64,000 bases of DNA from the NCBI RefSeq assembly GCF_001698815.1, contig NZ_LGSI01000068.1, positions 493,999 through 557,998 on the forward strand, read 5' to 3'. Origin of the DNA: Pseudomonas syringae (GTDB taxonomy: Bacteria; Pseudomonadota; Gammaproteobacteria; Pseudomonadales; Pseudomonadaceae). Under the pieces are notes generated by a model that was given only the letters and a program-made list of their open reading frames with translations, ran no database searches and was not told the DNA's origin. Below are positions 42,834-51,978 of this stretch, piece after piece; the first letter of the stretch is position 1; every line of letters starts with the position of its first letter. A program made the position numbers and the translations under genes.

Positions 42834-42912
42834 TTTCAGGCCTCCTAGGGTCTGTTGGCGCAATGCAATAAGGCGCTCGAAGGGCCACGCTGCCCTCCTC
42901 GTCGCCGATCAT

Positions 42913-43179
42913 TCATTCGTCGTCATCATCCTCATCGTCGTCATCGAGCACCCGCGTGATGCGCTGGTAGATCTCCACGCGGTCGCCTTCCTTCAACGGG
43001 CTATTGAGCTTCACGAACTTGCCGAACACACCGACCTTTTGTGTGCGCAGGTCGATTTCCGGGCAGCAGCGCAACAATCCGGATTTTTCTATGGCCTGCT
43101 CTACCGTGCTGCCGTCGCCGACTTGACAGGTCAGCAGCAACGGCTGGGTGGGCGCGGCATACACGACGGCGACTTTCAT
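42913..43179 (-). CDS. rnfH: RnfH
   Basis: An 88-residue protein of the RnfH family with a ubiquitin-like fold: CQVGDGSTVEQAIEKSGLL then GVFGKFVKLNSPLKEGDRVE. It ends in a strongly acidic tail. It closes the rnf run before nafY. Its biochemical role is unclear. Confidence 0.92.
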   Translation of the reverse strand: MKVAVVYAAPTQPLLLTCQVGDGSTVEQAIEKSGLLRCCPEIDLRTQKVGVFGKFVKLNSPLKEGDRVEIYQRITRVLDDDDEDDDDE

Positions 43180-43198
43180 GGTGTGCCTCCAGAGTGGG

Positions 43199-43236
43199 TC
43201 ATTGCAGAAGGACTCATTGCAGAGCGGTTCATTGCA
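43199..43236. repeat. Three short direct repeats at the rnfE-rnfH junction
   Basis: TCATTGCAG occurs at 43199 and 43214, and TCATTGCA at 43229, where it forms the rnfE stop. The spacing is 15 bp, which looks like small tandem duplication. Confidence 0.7.
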
Positions 43237-43954
43237 AAACCACCAGCTCGCCGTGGGTCTTGATACGCCGCTCGGAACGACGGCGGTCGAGGATGCGTTT
43301 GCCCGCCAACAAAAAGCCCAGGACGATGAACGCCCCCGGTGGCAATACGGCCAGCAACACGCCTGAATAATTCGGTATCACCGTGATTTCCATCCAGTGG
43401 AAATGCGGCCCGAGCAGCAACGAAGCCTGGGAGAACAGCGTACCGCTGCCGATGATTTCGCGAATGCCGCCGACCAGCGTCAGGAACCAGGTAAACCCCA
43501 GACCAATACCGGCGCCATCGAGGATCGACGGGATCAGCGGATGCTTGAGGCAGAACGACTCGGCCCGACCCAGCACGGCGCAATTGGTGACGATCAGCGC
43601 GATGAACAGCCCGAGCACCTTGTACAGTTCATGCACCCAGGCGTTCATGGCCATGTCGATGATCGTCACCACGCCCGCGATGATGCCGATCATCAGCGGG
43701 TTACGCACTTCCGGGGAAATGGTATGGCGCATCAGCGAGATGATCGCGTTGGTGCAGATCAACACGGCGGTCGTCGCCAGCCCCATGCCCAGCCCGTTGG
43801 TCGCGGTCGAGGTGACCGCCAGTACCGGACACAGCGCAAGGATCTGCACCAGCGTTACGTTGTAATCCCAGAGCGCGCCTGTGAAGAAACGCCAGGTCGG
43901 GACGTGCTCGGCAGAGCTGCTGCTCGGGACAGTGGGGGAACATTGGCTACTCAT
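43229..43954 (-). CDS. rnfE: Rnf complex membrane subunit RnfE
   Basis: A 241-residue protein with about six membrane spans. The core LVQILALCPVLAVTSTATNG and IALIVTNCAVLGRAESFCLK are typical of RnfE/NqrD. RnfA and RnfE together form the inner-membrane Fe centre. It overlaps rnfG by 4 bp. Confidence 0.95.
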   Translation of the reverse strand: MSSQCSPTVPSSSSAEHVPTWRFFTGALWDYNVTLVQILALCPVLAVTSTATNGLGMGLATTAVLICTNAIISLMRHTISPEVRNPLMIGIIAGVVTIIDMAMNAWVHELYKVLGLFIALIVTNCAVLGRAESFCLKHPLIPSILDGAGIGLGFTWFLTLVGGIREIIGSGTLFSQASLLLGPHFHWMEITVIPNYSGVLLAVLPPGAFIVLGFLLAGKRILDRRRSERRIKTHGELVVLQ

Positions 43955-44628
43955 GGTTGTGACTCCTGTTTCTGCTCAAGACTTTCGACGTGGCGCGCCT
44001 GGAACTGCAACGCCTGGAGGATGCCCTTGACCACCGCCCGCGGGGTAATGGTGGCGCCACTGAACTGGTCGAACTGGCCACCGTCCTTCTTCACGGCCCA
44101 GGCTTTGATCGGGATATTGGTCAACGACAAGCCGTTGAAACGGGTGATCCAGTCACTCTTGGCAATGTCGATTTTATCCGCCAGACCGGGGGTTTCCTTG
44201 TGGGTAAGCACACGCACACCAAGGATTTTGCCCGAGCTGTCCACAGCGATCAGTTGCACGATCGGCCCGCCATAGCCGATGGTGCGGACGCGAAAGGCGA
44301 TGGCCGTGAGTTGACCGGCCAGCCGCGCCGGATAGACCTCCACGTCACCCAATACGGTATCGGTGACGTGGAAGGCATCGCCCAGCGGGTTGTTGTCATA
44401 CAGCTTGGCGGGCAGTACCTGGCGTAACACCGTGAGCTGATCATTCTGTTGTTGCCGGGCGATACCATCGCGGGTGTAGAAGTCGCTCAGCAGCAGCGCA
44501 AAGGCCACCAAGGCACAGACCACGCCGAGCGATACGCTCTGGTAGGCCAGCTTGGCGCGCCAGCGTTCGAACAGCGAGGGCGGTGTCGGCGGCGGCAGGC
44601 TGTCCGACTCGATTCTTTCACTGCTCAT
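43951..44628 (-). CDS. rnfG: Rnf complex FMN subunit RnfG
   Basis: A 225-residue protein. The start at 44628 overlaps the rnfD stop. One N-terminal membrane span (SVSLGVVCALVAFALLLSDF) anchors a periplasmic domain. The covalent FMN site is the Thr of SGATITPRAV near residue 190. Flavinylation needs ApbE; an apbE-like gene lies at 56468. Confidence 0.94.
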   Translation of the reverse strand: MSSERIESDSLPPPTPPSLFERWRAKLAYQSVSLGVVCALVAFALLLSDFYTRDGIARQQQNDQLTVLRQVLPAKLYDNNPLGDAFHVTDTVLGDVEVYPARLAGQLTAIAFRVRTIGYGGPIVQLIAVDSSGKILGVRVLTHKETPGLADKIDIAKSDWITRFNGLSLTNIPIKAWAVKKDGGQFDQFSGATITPRAVVKGILQALQFQARHVESLEQKQESQP

Positions 44629-45716
44629 ACCTTGTCCACCTCTTTGGTTTGCCGGGTCCAACTGGCTGCCACCAACGGTTTTCCACGCACGTTTCGACCG
44701 TAGACCCGCGGCCGACAGTAGCGATCGATCAGCGGAGTGAGGGCGTTCATGAACAGTACGGCGAAGGCCACCGCCTCGGGAAAACTCCCCCAGGTGCGGA
44801 TGACATAGATCAGCACGCCGCTACCGACGCCGAAGATCAAGCGCCCCGTGCGACCGACCGGCGAGGTGACCGGATCGGTGGCGATGAACAGCGCGCCCAT
44901 CATCAGCCCGCCCGAACTCAGGTGAAACAGCGCGCCGGGGTAGCGCAACGGTTCGAGCTGGTGAGCCAGCGCCGCGAGCAGCGCCACGCTTAGCAGCATG
45001 GTCACGGGGATTTCCCAGTGGATGATGCGCAACGCCAGCAACCACAAGCCACCGACCAGCAGCAGCATTTCGGAGGTTTCGCCCAGGCTGCCGCCGCTAT
45101 GCCCGAGAAACGCCGGTAGCAGAGAGAAGTCACTGGCCAGAATGTCGACGGCGCTGCGGTGCAACGTCAACTGGGTCTTGAGGTTACCCAGCGCAGTGGC
45201 GCCGGAGACACCATCCGCTTGCGGCGCGCCGGCAAACGTAATGCGCAGCCCTTCGAGGAAATCCGGCGAGCCAATCGCCCACAACGAGTGCGGCAGTGCC
45301 CAGTGGGTCATTTGCAGCGGGAAGGAAATCAGCAAAGCGACTCGCGCCGCCATCGCCGGGTTGAACGGGTTCTGGCCGATGCCACCGTAGACCTGCTTAC
45401 CCAGGCCAACGGCGAAAAAGCTGCCACCTACGCCGATCCACCAAGGTGCCCACGGCGGCAGTGTCAACGCCAGCAGCCATCCGGTGACTAATGCCGAGCT
45501 GTCCAGCAGGCGCCGTTGCGGCTGTTTGAGGAAGCGCAGGCACATCGACTCGCAGAGCACCGCGCTGGCTGTGGTGACCACCCAAAGGTTGATCGCGGGC
45601 CAGCCAAACAGGTAGCAGCCAAAGAAGGTCGCCGGCAACAAAGCCAGGCAGACATGCACCATGATGCGGCGGACCGACGAACGATCATGGGCGAACGGAC
45701 TGGATGCGATGCTCAT
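44625..45716 (-). CDS. rnfD: Rnf complex FMN subunit RnfD
   Basis: A 363-residue protein with eight or so membrane spans and the covalent FMN motif GVSGATALG near residue 185. The core GGIGQNPFNPAMAARVALLI is typical. It overlaps rnfC and rnfG by 4 bp each. Confidence 0.95.
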   Translation of the reverse strand: MSIASSPFAHDRSSVRRIMVHVCLALLPATFFGCYLFGWPAINLWVVTTASAVLCESMCLRFLKQPQRRLLDSSALVTGWLLALTLPPWAPWWIGVGGSFFAVGLGKQVYGGIGQNPFNPAMAARVALLISFPLQMTHWALPHSLWAIGSPDFLEGLRITFAGAPQADGVSGATALGNLKTQLTLHRSAVDILASDFSLLPAFLGHSGGSLGETSEMLLLVGGLWLLALRIIHWEIPVTMLLSVALLAALAHQLEPLRYPGALFHLSSGGLMMGALFIATDPVTSPVGRTGRLIFGVGSGVLIYVIRTWGSFPEAVAFAVLFMNALTPLIDRYCRPRVYGRNVRGKPLVAASWTRQTKEVDKV

Positions 45717-47170
45717 GGTTGCACCTCCTCATTGGCCGTCACCGGCTTGGCGCGGTTCTTCTTGGCTGCGGCCTTGAGCGCAGCTTCCTCGGCCAGGCGC
45801 TGCGCACGAGCATCGGTCGCCTGCTTGATGTAGTCGTTCTTGCGCGCGGCATTGCGCTGCTCGTCATGTTTGCCCATGGCGTATTGGAAATACTGCACAA
45901 GCGGGATATGCGACGGGCAGACGTAGGAGCAGCAGCCACACAGGATGCAATCGCGCAGGCCAAAGTCGTTGGCCCGTTCGAAGTCATCGACGCGGGTGTG
46001 GGCCGCCATTTCCAGCGGCATCAGACCCATCGGACAGGCGTCCATGCAGCGTGCGCAACGAATGCAGGGTTCGGCTTCGTCGTGCGGCACTTCATGGCGA
46101 TCCAGCGCCAGCACGCCGGTGGCGCCTTTGATCACCGGCACCTGACTGGACGGCAACAGCGCGCCCATCATCGGCCCGCCGAGCAACAGGCGTTGTGGCT
46201 GATGGGTGAGCCCGCCGCACGCATCCAGAAGCGTTTGCACCGGGGTGCCGATCCTGACTTCCAGATTGCGCGGGGTGGCCACACAACCACCGGCCACCGT
46301 AACGACACGGGATATCAACGGCCGACCGAAACGTAGCGCCTGCTGGATGGCGTAGACCGTGCCGACGTTATGCACCAACACCCCGACCGAGGTGCTGCGC
46401 CCTTCTGCCGGTACTTCGCGCCCGGTAATTTCCTGAATCAACTGTTTGGCCGAACCCATCGGATAGAGCGCCGGAACCGCGACCACCTCAATGGCCCCGT
46501 GCTCCTTGCTGGCCTCGCGCATGGCTGCCAACGCTTCGGGCTTGTTGTCCTCGATGGCGATAACAATGTTGTAGGCACGCAGGATGTGCTGGACCAGTCG
46601 CGCACCTTCAACGATGGCATCGGCCCGTTCGCGCATCAGCATGTCGTCGGTGGTGAGGTACGGCTCGCACTCGCTGCCGTTGATCAGCACCGTCTTGATT
46701 TCGTGTTTCGCGCCCTGCTTGAGCTTGACCGCTGCCGGGAAAATAGCGCCGCCGAGGCCGACGATACCGGCCGCCGCCACGCGGTCAGCCAGTACCGTGG
46801 GGTCTTCGTCGAACGGGTCGGCTGGCACATCCAGCGTCACCCAGCGGTCTTCGCCGTCACACTCAAGGACGATGCCGTTGGTGACCAGGCCCGAGGGGTG
46901 CGGTGCGTCAATCGGGCCGATCTCGACAATGCGCCCGGAGCTGGGTGCATGCACTGGCGCCGACAGCTCGGACGGCGAGCTGGCAAGCAACTGACCCTTG
47001 AGCACCAGATCACCGACCTGAACCAACGGCAGGCATTCGGCACCGGCATGTTGACGCAGCGGCAGGTACAGCCGCTGCGGCAGCGGCACTTCGCCGATGG
47101 GCAGCAACGTTGACCGTTCCTTGTTCGGCGAAGGGTGGATACCACCGCGTATACGGGCGAAATTGAACAT
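45713..47170 (-). CDS. rnfC: Rnf complex NADH/Fe-S subunit RnfC
   Basis: A 485-residue peripheral subunit that takes part in the NADH/ferredoxin exchange. Visible are the glycine-rich GIVGLGGAIFPAAVKL, NGSECEPYLTTDDMLM, and two 4Fe-4S motifs CIRCARCMDACPMG and CILCGCCSYVCPSH. The C-terminal tail is short and rich in Ala/Lys. Confidence 0.96.
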   Translation of the reverse strand: MFNFARIRGGIHPSPNKERSTLLPIGEVPLPQRLYLPLRQHAGAECLPLVQVGDLVLKGQLLASSPSELSAPVHAPSSGRIVEIGPIDAPHPSGLVTNGIVLECDGEDRWVTLDVPADPFDEDPTVLADRVAAAGIVGLGGAIFPAAVKLKQGAKHEIKTVLINGSECEPYLTTDDMLMRERADAIVEGARLVQHILRAYNIVIAIEDNKPEALAAMREASKEHGAIEVVAVPALYPMGSAKQLIQEITGREVPAEGRSTSVGVLVHNVGTVYAIQQALRFGRPLISRVVTVAGGCVATPRNLEVRIGTPVQTLLDACGGLTHQPQRLLLGGPMMGALLPSSQVPVIKGATGVLALDRHEVPHDEAEPCIRCARCMDACPMGLMPLEMAAHTRVDDFERANDFGLRDCILCGCCSYVCPSHIPLVQYFQYAMGKHDEQRNAARKNDYIKQATDARAQRLAEEAALKAAAKKNRAKPVTANEEVQP

Positions 47171-47191
47171 GGGGAAGCTCCGTGAATCGGC

Positions 47192-47716
47192 TCAGGCGAT
47201 CTGGGGTTTTGCCCACTGCCAGCTATCCAGGGACAGGCCCTGCGGATTAAGGGAAACGCAATCTTCCGGGCAGGCCGTTTTGCACTTGCCGCAGCCGGTG
47301 CAGACACTCTGCAATACGTTGTGGACCTGCCCGTTGGCGCCAACGATGGCGTCGGTCGGGCAGGCCCGGTAGCAGCGGGTGCAGCCGGTGCACTGTGCGG
47401 CATCTATGTGCGCCAATAACGGCGCGCTCATTGTTCCGGGGTCCAGCCCCACACCGAGCAGTTCCGAGAGTTTTTGCGCCAGGGCCATGCCGCCGGGAGG
47501 GCAACTGGTAACGCTGGCGCGCCCCTCTACCATCGCGCTGGCCGCCGCGGTGCAACCGGGAAAACCGCATTGCCCACACTGGCTGCCGGGCATCAGTTCC
47601 AGGACTTCCTTGAGCAGAGGGTCTTCATCACTCACCGCGAAAATTCGTGCAGCTACACCCAAGCCGCTGCCCAGCAATACACCCATCAACGCCAATACCG
47701 CTGTCGCTATCAACAT
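47192..47716 (-). CDS. rnfB: Rnf complex Fe-S subunit RnfB
   Basis: A 174-residue protein. The start at 47716 follows GGGAGGTGG and gives an N-terminal membrane anchor. Cluster motifs are PGSQCGQCGFPGC, CTGCTRCYRACP and CTGCGKCKTACP. It links ferredoxin to the membrane part of Rnf. Confidence 0.95.
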   Translation of the reverse strand: MLIATAVLALMGVLLGSGLGVAARIFAVSDEDPLLKEVLELMPGSQCGQCGFPGCTAAASAMVEGRASVTSCPPGGMALAQKLSELLGVGLDPGTMSAPLLAHIDAAQCTGCTRCYRACPTDAIVGANGQVHNVLQSVCTGCGKCKTACPEDCVSLNPQGLSLDSWQWAKPQIA

Positions 47717-47753
47717 ATCCACCTCCCTGCCCGGCAATGGCCGGGGATCGTTA

Positions 47754-48326
47754 TCAGACCAGGCCGCCAAAACCCATAAAAATCAGCGCCAACATGCCAC
47801 CGGTGACAAAGGCAATCGGCGGACCGCTGAAGGACACCGGCACGGTGGCCACATTCAGCCGCTCGCGCAGCCCGGCGAAGATGATCATCACCAGAGAAAA
47901 GCCGACCGACGAACCGAAGGCGAACAGCCCCGCCTGAACCAGCGTATGGCCTTCGCGCACGCTGATCAGTGGCACGCCGAGCACGGCACAGTTAGTGGTG
48001 ATCAGCGGCAGGTAAATGCCCAGTGATCGGTAGAGCTTGGGGCTGGTCTTGCGCAGCGCCGTTTCGATCAACTGGACCAGGGCCGCAATAATCACGATGT
48101 AAGCCAGGATGCGCAGGAAGCCGATACCCAGCGGTTGCAACACCATGTGTTCGACCAGCCAACTGGAAATGCCCCCCAGCGTGATCACGATGGTCGTCGC
48201 CACGCCCATTCCCAGGGATGGCTCCAGCTTGCCGGACACACCCATGAACGGGCACAGACCGAGGAAGCGAACCAGCACCACGTTATTAACCAACACGGTG
48301 CCGAGCAAAAACAGCATGTAATCCAT
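47754..48326 (-). CDS. rnfA: Rnf complex membrane subunit RnfA
   Basis: A 190-residue protein with six membrane spans. The start at 48326 follows AAGGTGGG. The core VLVRFLGLCPFMGVSGKLEP and LPLITTNCAVLGVPLISVRE is typical of RnfA/NqrE. It is the first gene of rnfABCDGEH-nafY, driven by a sigma-54 element at 48392. This nif-linked Rnf copy supplies low-potential electrons for nitrogenase in relatives. Confidence 0.95.
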   Translation of the reverse strand: MDYMLFLLGTVLVNNVVLVRFLGLCPFMGVSGKLEPSLGMGVATTIVITLGGISSWLVEHMVLQPLGIGFLRILAYIVIIAALVQLIETALRKTSPKLYRSLGIYLPLITTNCAVLGVPLISVREGHTLVQAGLFAFGSSVGFSLVMIIFAGLRERLNVATVPVSFSGPPIAFVTGGMLALIFMGFGGLV

Positions 48327-48391
48327 AAACGCCCACCTTTTGAATCCGATCCCCGTGCCCGCCATGGACGTCGAGTGCTGAGGGCGTTTTT

Positions 48392-48407
48392 TGCATCAAC
48401 TATGCCA
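48392..48407 (-). promoter_or_regulatory. Sigma-54 promoter of the rnf operon
   Basis: Minus strand TGGCATAGTTGATGCA, exact spacing, 66 bp before rnfA. Confidence 0.78.
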
Positions 48408-48513
48408 GATACCTCGTAGCTGCCCGTTGAGCCCCCAGGAGCCGGAAAAACCTGATCCAGATCAATTCAAACCCAGAAAACACGGGCAACCCATAGACGC
48501 GTCCGGGGGGGCG

Positions 48514-48529
48514 TGTAGGTTTTACGACA
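48514..48529. promoter_or_regulatory. NifA upstream site between rnfA and nifL
   Basis: TGT-AGGTTTTACG-ACA, an exact TGT-N10-ACA. It is 107 bp from the rnfA promoter and 127 bp from the nifL promoter. Confidence 0.68.
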
Positions 48530-48655
48530 GAGAAGTCCGGCCACAGCCCAGCCTCTGTGAGCTTACGTACAAGAAAATCCCGCTACGCAGGCAAACCGGC
48601 TTCTGTATGGCGTTGTTATGCAGTAAACCCGCGCGCTGTCGGGTTTTTTGCCCAG

Positions 48656-48671
48656 CGGCACAGGGTTTGCA
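48656..48671 (+). promoter_or_regulatory. Sigma-54 promoter of nifLA
   Basis: CGGCACAGGGTTTGCA, matching the -24/-12 consensus with exact spacing, 100 bp before nifL. It suggests control by NtrC and/or NifA. Confidence 0.72.
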
Positions 48672-48771
48672 CCAACTTGTAGTCCAAGCGGCCCTATCTA
48701 TGTAGAACCATTCAAATGGTTCTGCTGCATTTCCAGTTCGCGGGTATCCCTCATTAGACGAGGCAAAGCGC

Positions 48772-50334
48772 ATGACCCAGGCCACGCAAATCCCAGGCAG
48801 TAAAACGCCGAACTCCACCACGATTGATTCCGAACTGTTGCCGGAGGTATTCCAACAGGCGGTGGAGCACGCCCCTGTCGCCATTTCGATCACTGACCTG
48901 CGCGCCAATATCCTTTATGCCAACCGCGCATTCAGCAGCACCACCGGCTACTCTCGCGCCGAAGTGCTGGGCAAGAATGAGTCGGCGCTGTCCAGCGGTA
49001 CGACCCCGCGACTGGTCTACCAAGCGCTGTGGAGTCGACTGGCGCAAAAAAAACCGTGGTCCGGAGTGCTCGTCAACCGCCGCAAAGACGACAGCCAGTA
49101 CCTCGCTGAACTGACCGTCGCGCCAGTGCTCGACGAGCATGGCGAAACCATCTATTACATCGGCATGCATCGCGACACCAGCGACCTGCATGAACTGGAG
49201 CAACGCGTCAGCAATCAGCGCCTGATGATCGACGCGGTGGTGAATGCGGCGCCTGCGGCGATGGCCGTGGTCGATCGCGAGCATCAAGTGTTGCTGTCAA
49301 ACCCCAGCTTCTGCCGACTGTCGCGCGAGTTGACCTCCGACGGTTCGGCCGAAAGCCTGGTGACGCTGCTGCGCGATAACCTGCCCGGCCCGTTCAATGA
49401 CCTGGAACAACATGACAAGGCGTTCGGCGGCAAGGAAATCTCCTTCGACCTCGGCGGCTACTCGCCACGCTGGCTGTCCTGCCACGGCATGGCGATCCAT
49501 ATCGAGGACGAACGCGCCGACGTGTTTTTCGCCCCCGGTGAGGATCGCTATCTATTGCTGACCCTCAACGACATTTCCGAGCTTCGGCAGAAACAGCAGG
49601 ACTCGCAACTCAATGCCCTGAAGGCGCTGATGGCCGAGGAAGAACTGCTCAACGGTATGCGCGAGACGTTCAACGGCGCGATCCATCGTCTGCAAGGGCC
49701 GGTCAACCTGATCAGCGCCGCCGCGCACATGCTCGAACGCCGCCTGGGCGACAAGGCCGAGAACGACGCCGTGCTCAAGGCCATGCTCGATGCGAGCGCG
49801 GCCGGCATGGAAGCACTGGAAAGCCTCAGTGGCTCGATCCCGGTACGCATGGCCGAAGCCAAGCTGCCGGTGAACATCAACCAGTTGATTCGCGAAGTCA
49901 TCACCCTGTGCACCGACAGCCTGCTCGGCCAGGGCATCATTATCGACTGGCAGCCTGCGATGCGTCTGCCTTGGGTGCTGGGTGCCGAAAGCCGGCTGCG
50001 CAGCATGATCAAGCAGTTGATCGAAAACTCCATCGACGCCATGAGCCAGAACCAGATCGTGCGCCGCGAGCTGTTCATCAGTACCCGCGTGGAGAACCAG
50101 CAGGTGGTGCGCATGGAGATCAACGACAGCGGACCTGGCATTCCGCCGGAACTGATGCTCAAAGTCTTCCAGCCGTTCTTCAGCACCAAGCCGCCGCACA
50201 AGGCGGGGCGCGGCATGGGCCTGGCGGTGGTCCAGGAAATCGTGACCGAACACGCAGGGGTCGTGCATATCGACAGCCAGTATCACGACGGCTGCCGGGT
50301 GATAGTCGAACTGCCTTTCTCGGCAGCCAGCTGA
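48772..50334 (+). CDS. nifL: NifL, redox and nitrogen sensor that inhibits NifA
   Basis: A 520-residue protein. Two PAS domains lie at about residues 25-145 and 150-270; the first binds FAD in relatives (ILYANRAFSSTTGYSRAEVL). The H-box region reads GAIHRLQGPVNLI. The C-terminal GHKL ATPase domain has the N-box IENSIDAM and the G-box EINDSGPGIPPELM. It binds NifA and blocks it under oxygen or fixed nitrogen. It is followed by nifA after 17 bp. Confidence 0.96.
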   Translation: MTQATQIPGSKTPNSTTIDSELLPEVFQQAVEHAPVAISITDLRANILYANRAFSSTTGYSRAEVLGKNESALSSGTTPRLVYQALWSRLAQKKPWSGVLVNRRKDDSQYLAELTVAPVLDEHGETIYYIGMHRDTSDLHELEQRVSNQRLMIDAVVNAAPAAMAVVDREHQVLLSNPSFCRLSRELTSDGSAESLVTLLRDNLPGPFNDLEQHDKAFGGKEISFDLGGYSPRWLSCHGMAIHIEDERADVFFAPGEDRYLLLTLNDISELRQKQQDSQLNALKALMAEEELLNGMRETFNGAIHRLQGPVNLISAAAHMLERRLGDKAENDAVLKAMLDASAAGMEALESLSGSIPVRMAEAKLPVNINQLIREVITLCTDSLLGQGIIIDWQPAMRLPWVLGAESRLRSMIKQLIENSIDAMSQNQIVRRELFISTRVENQQVVRMEINDSGPGIPPELMLKVFQPFFSTKPPHKAGRGMGLAVVQEIVTEHAGVVHIDSQYHDGCRVIVELPFSAAS

Positions 50335-50351
50335 TCAGCGGAGGACACCCT

Positions 50352-51917
50352 ATGAGTTCGTCGTTAGCCCAACGCCCTGTCATGCCAACCCGAATCGAGC
50401 TGTACGACGGACAATTACAAGCTCTGTCAGGGATTGCCCGGATCATTTCCCGAGAACAGCAGATCGAGGAAGTCCTGGCCAAGATTCTCGCCGTCATGCA
50501 CAACGACCTCGGCCTGTTGCACGGGCTGATTTTGATTTCCGACCCGGCCAACGGTTCGGTGCTGGTCGGTGCCATCCACAGCGACTCGCAAGATGTGATA
50601 CGTGCTTGCGAGAACGTGCGCTACCGGGTTGGCGAAGGCGTCATCGGCAATATCTTCAAACATGGCAACAGCGTGGTATTGGGGCGCATATCCTCGGACC
50701 CGCGCTTCCTTGACCGTCTGGCGCTCTATGATCTTGAAATGCCTTTTATTGCCGTGCCGATCAAGTCCCATGAGGGCAATATCATCGGCGTGCTTGCCGC
50801 GCAGCCCGACAGCCGCGCCGACGACTTGATGGCCGAACGCACGCGCTTTGTGGAAACCGTCGCAAACCTGCTGTCGCAAACCGTGCGCCTGGTGGTGAAC
50901 ATCGAGAACGGCCACGAAGTCAAGAATGAGCGTGATGAACTGCGCCGCGAGGTTCGCGCCAAATACGGTTTCGAGAACATGGTGGTCGGCCACACCACGA
51001 CCATGCGCCGGGTATTCGATCAAGTGCGTCGGGTCGCGAAATGGGACAGCACGGTGCTGATCCTCGGTGAATCGGGCACCGGCAAGGAGCTGATCGCCAG
51101 TGCCATCCATTACAACTCGCCGCGCGCGCATCGCCCGCTGATCCGCCTGAACTGCGCCGCGCTGCCGGAAACACTGCTGGAGTCAGAGCTGTTCGGCCAC
51201 GAGAAAGGCTCGTTCACCGGCGCGGTAAAACAACGCAAGGGGCGCTTCGAACAGGCCGATGGCGGCACGCTGTTCCTCGACGAAATTGGCGAAATCTCAC
51301 CGATGTTCCAGGCCAAGCTGCTGCGCGTATTGCAGGAAGGAGAACTGGAGCGGGTCGGCGGCACCCAGACGGTCAAGGTCAATGTACGAATCGTTGCAGC
51401 CACCAACCGCGACCTGGAAAGCGAGGTGGAAAAGGGCCGGTTTCGCGAAGACCTCTACTATCGCCTGAACGTCATGGCCATCCGCGTGCCACCGCTGCGT
51501 GAACGTACCGCCGACATTCCCGAACTGGCTGAGTTTCTCGCCGAAAAAATTGGCCGCCAGCAGGGCCGCAAACTGACCCTGACCGACAGCGCTGTCCGCC
51601 TGCTGGTCAGCCATCGCTGGCCGGGCAATGTGCGAGAGCTGGAGAACTGTCTGGAACGTTCCTCGATCATGAGCGAGAACGGCAGCATCACTCGTGACGT
51701 GGTATCGCTGACCGGCCTGGATAACGACTCCCTGCCACTGACGCCACTGCCGGAGGTGAACCTGGCCGATGACAACCTGGACGACCGTGAAAAAGTCATC
51801 GCCGCGCTGGAGCAAGCCGGCTGGGTTCAGGCCAAGGCTGCGCGCCTGCTGGGCATGACACCACGACAGATCGCGTACCGCATCCAGACGTTGAACATCC
51901 ATATGCGCAAGATATGA
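50352..51917 (+). CDS. nifA: NifA, sigma-54 activator of nif genes
   Basis: A 521-residue activator. Start at 50352 after GGAGGAC. A GAF domain (residues about 25-170) is followed by the AAA+ core: Walker A GESGTGKE, the sigma-54 loop ESELFGHEKGSFTGA and Walker B GGTLFLDEIGE. The C-terminal helix-turn-helix is AKAARLLGMTPRQIAYRIQT. The linker after the AAA+ core has no cysteine pair, so it is the NifL-dependent type and not the directly oxygen-sensitive type. Confidence 0.98.
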   Translation: MSSSLAQRPVMPTRIELYDGQLQALSGIARIISREQQIEEVLAKILAVMHNDLGLLHGLILISDPANGSVLVGAIHSDSQDVIRACENVRYRVGEGVIGNIFKHGNSVVLGRISSDPRFLDRLALYDLEMPFIAVPIKSHEGNIIGVLAAQPDSRADDLMAERTRFVETVANLLSQTVRLVVNIENGHEVKNERDELRREVRAKYGFENMVVGHTTTMRRVFDQVRRVAKWDSTVLILGESGTGKELIASAIHYNSPRAHRPLIRLNCAALPETLLESELFGHEKGSFTGAVKQRKGRFEQADGGTLFLDEIGEISPMFQAKLLRVLQEGELERVGGTQTVKVNVRIVAATNRDLESEVEKGRFREDLYYRLNVMAIRVPPLRERTADIPELAEFLAEKIGRQQGRKLTLTDSAVRLLVSHRWPGNVRELENCLERSSIMSENGSITRDVVSLTGLDNDSLPLTPLPEVNLADDNLDDREKVIAALEQAGWVQAKAARLLGMTPRQIAYRIQTLNIHMRKI

Positions 51918-51978
51918 AGGCCCTTGCTGCTGCCCTGTTGCCCGCGCCTGCTTGCAGTCGCGTGGCCATTGGCTGTTT

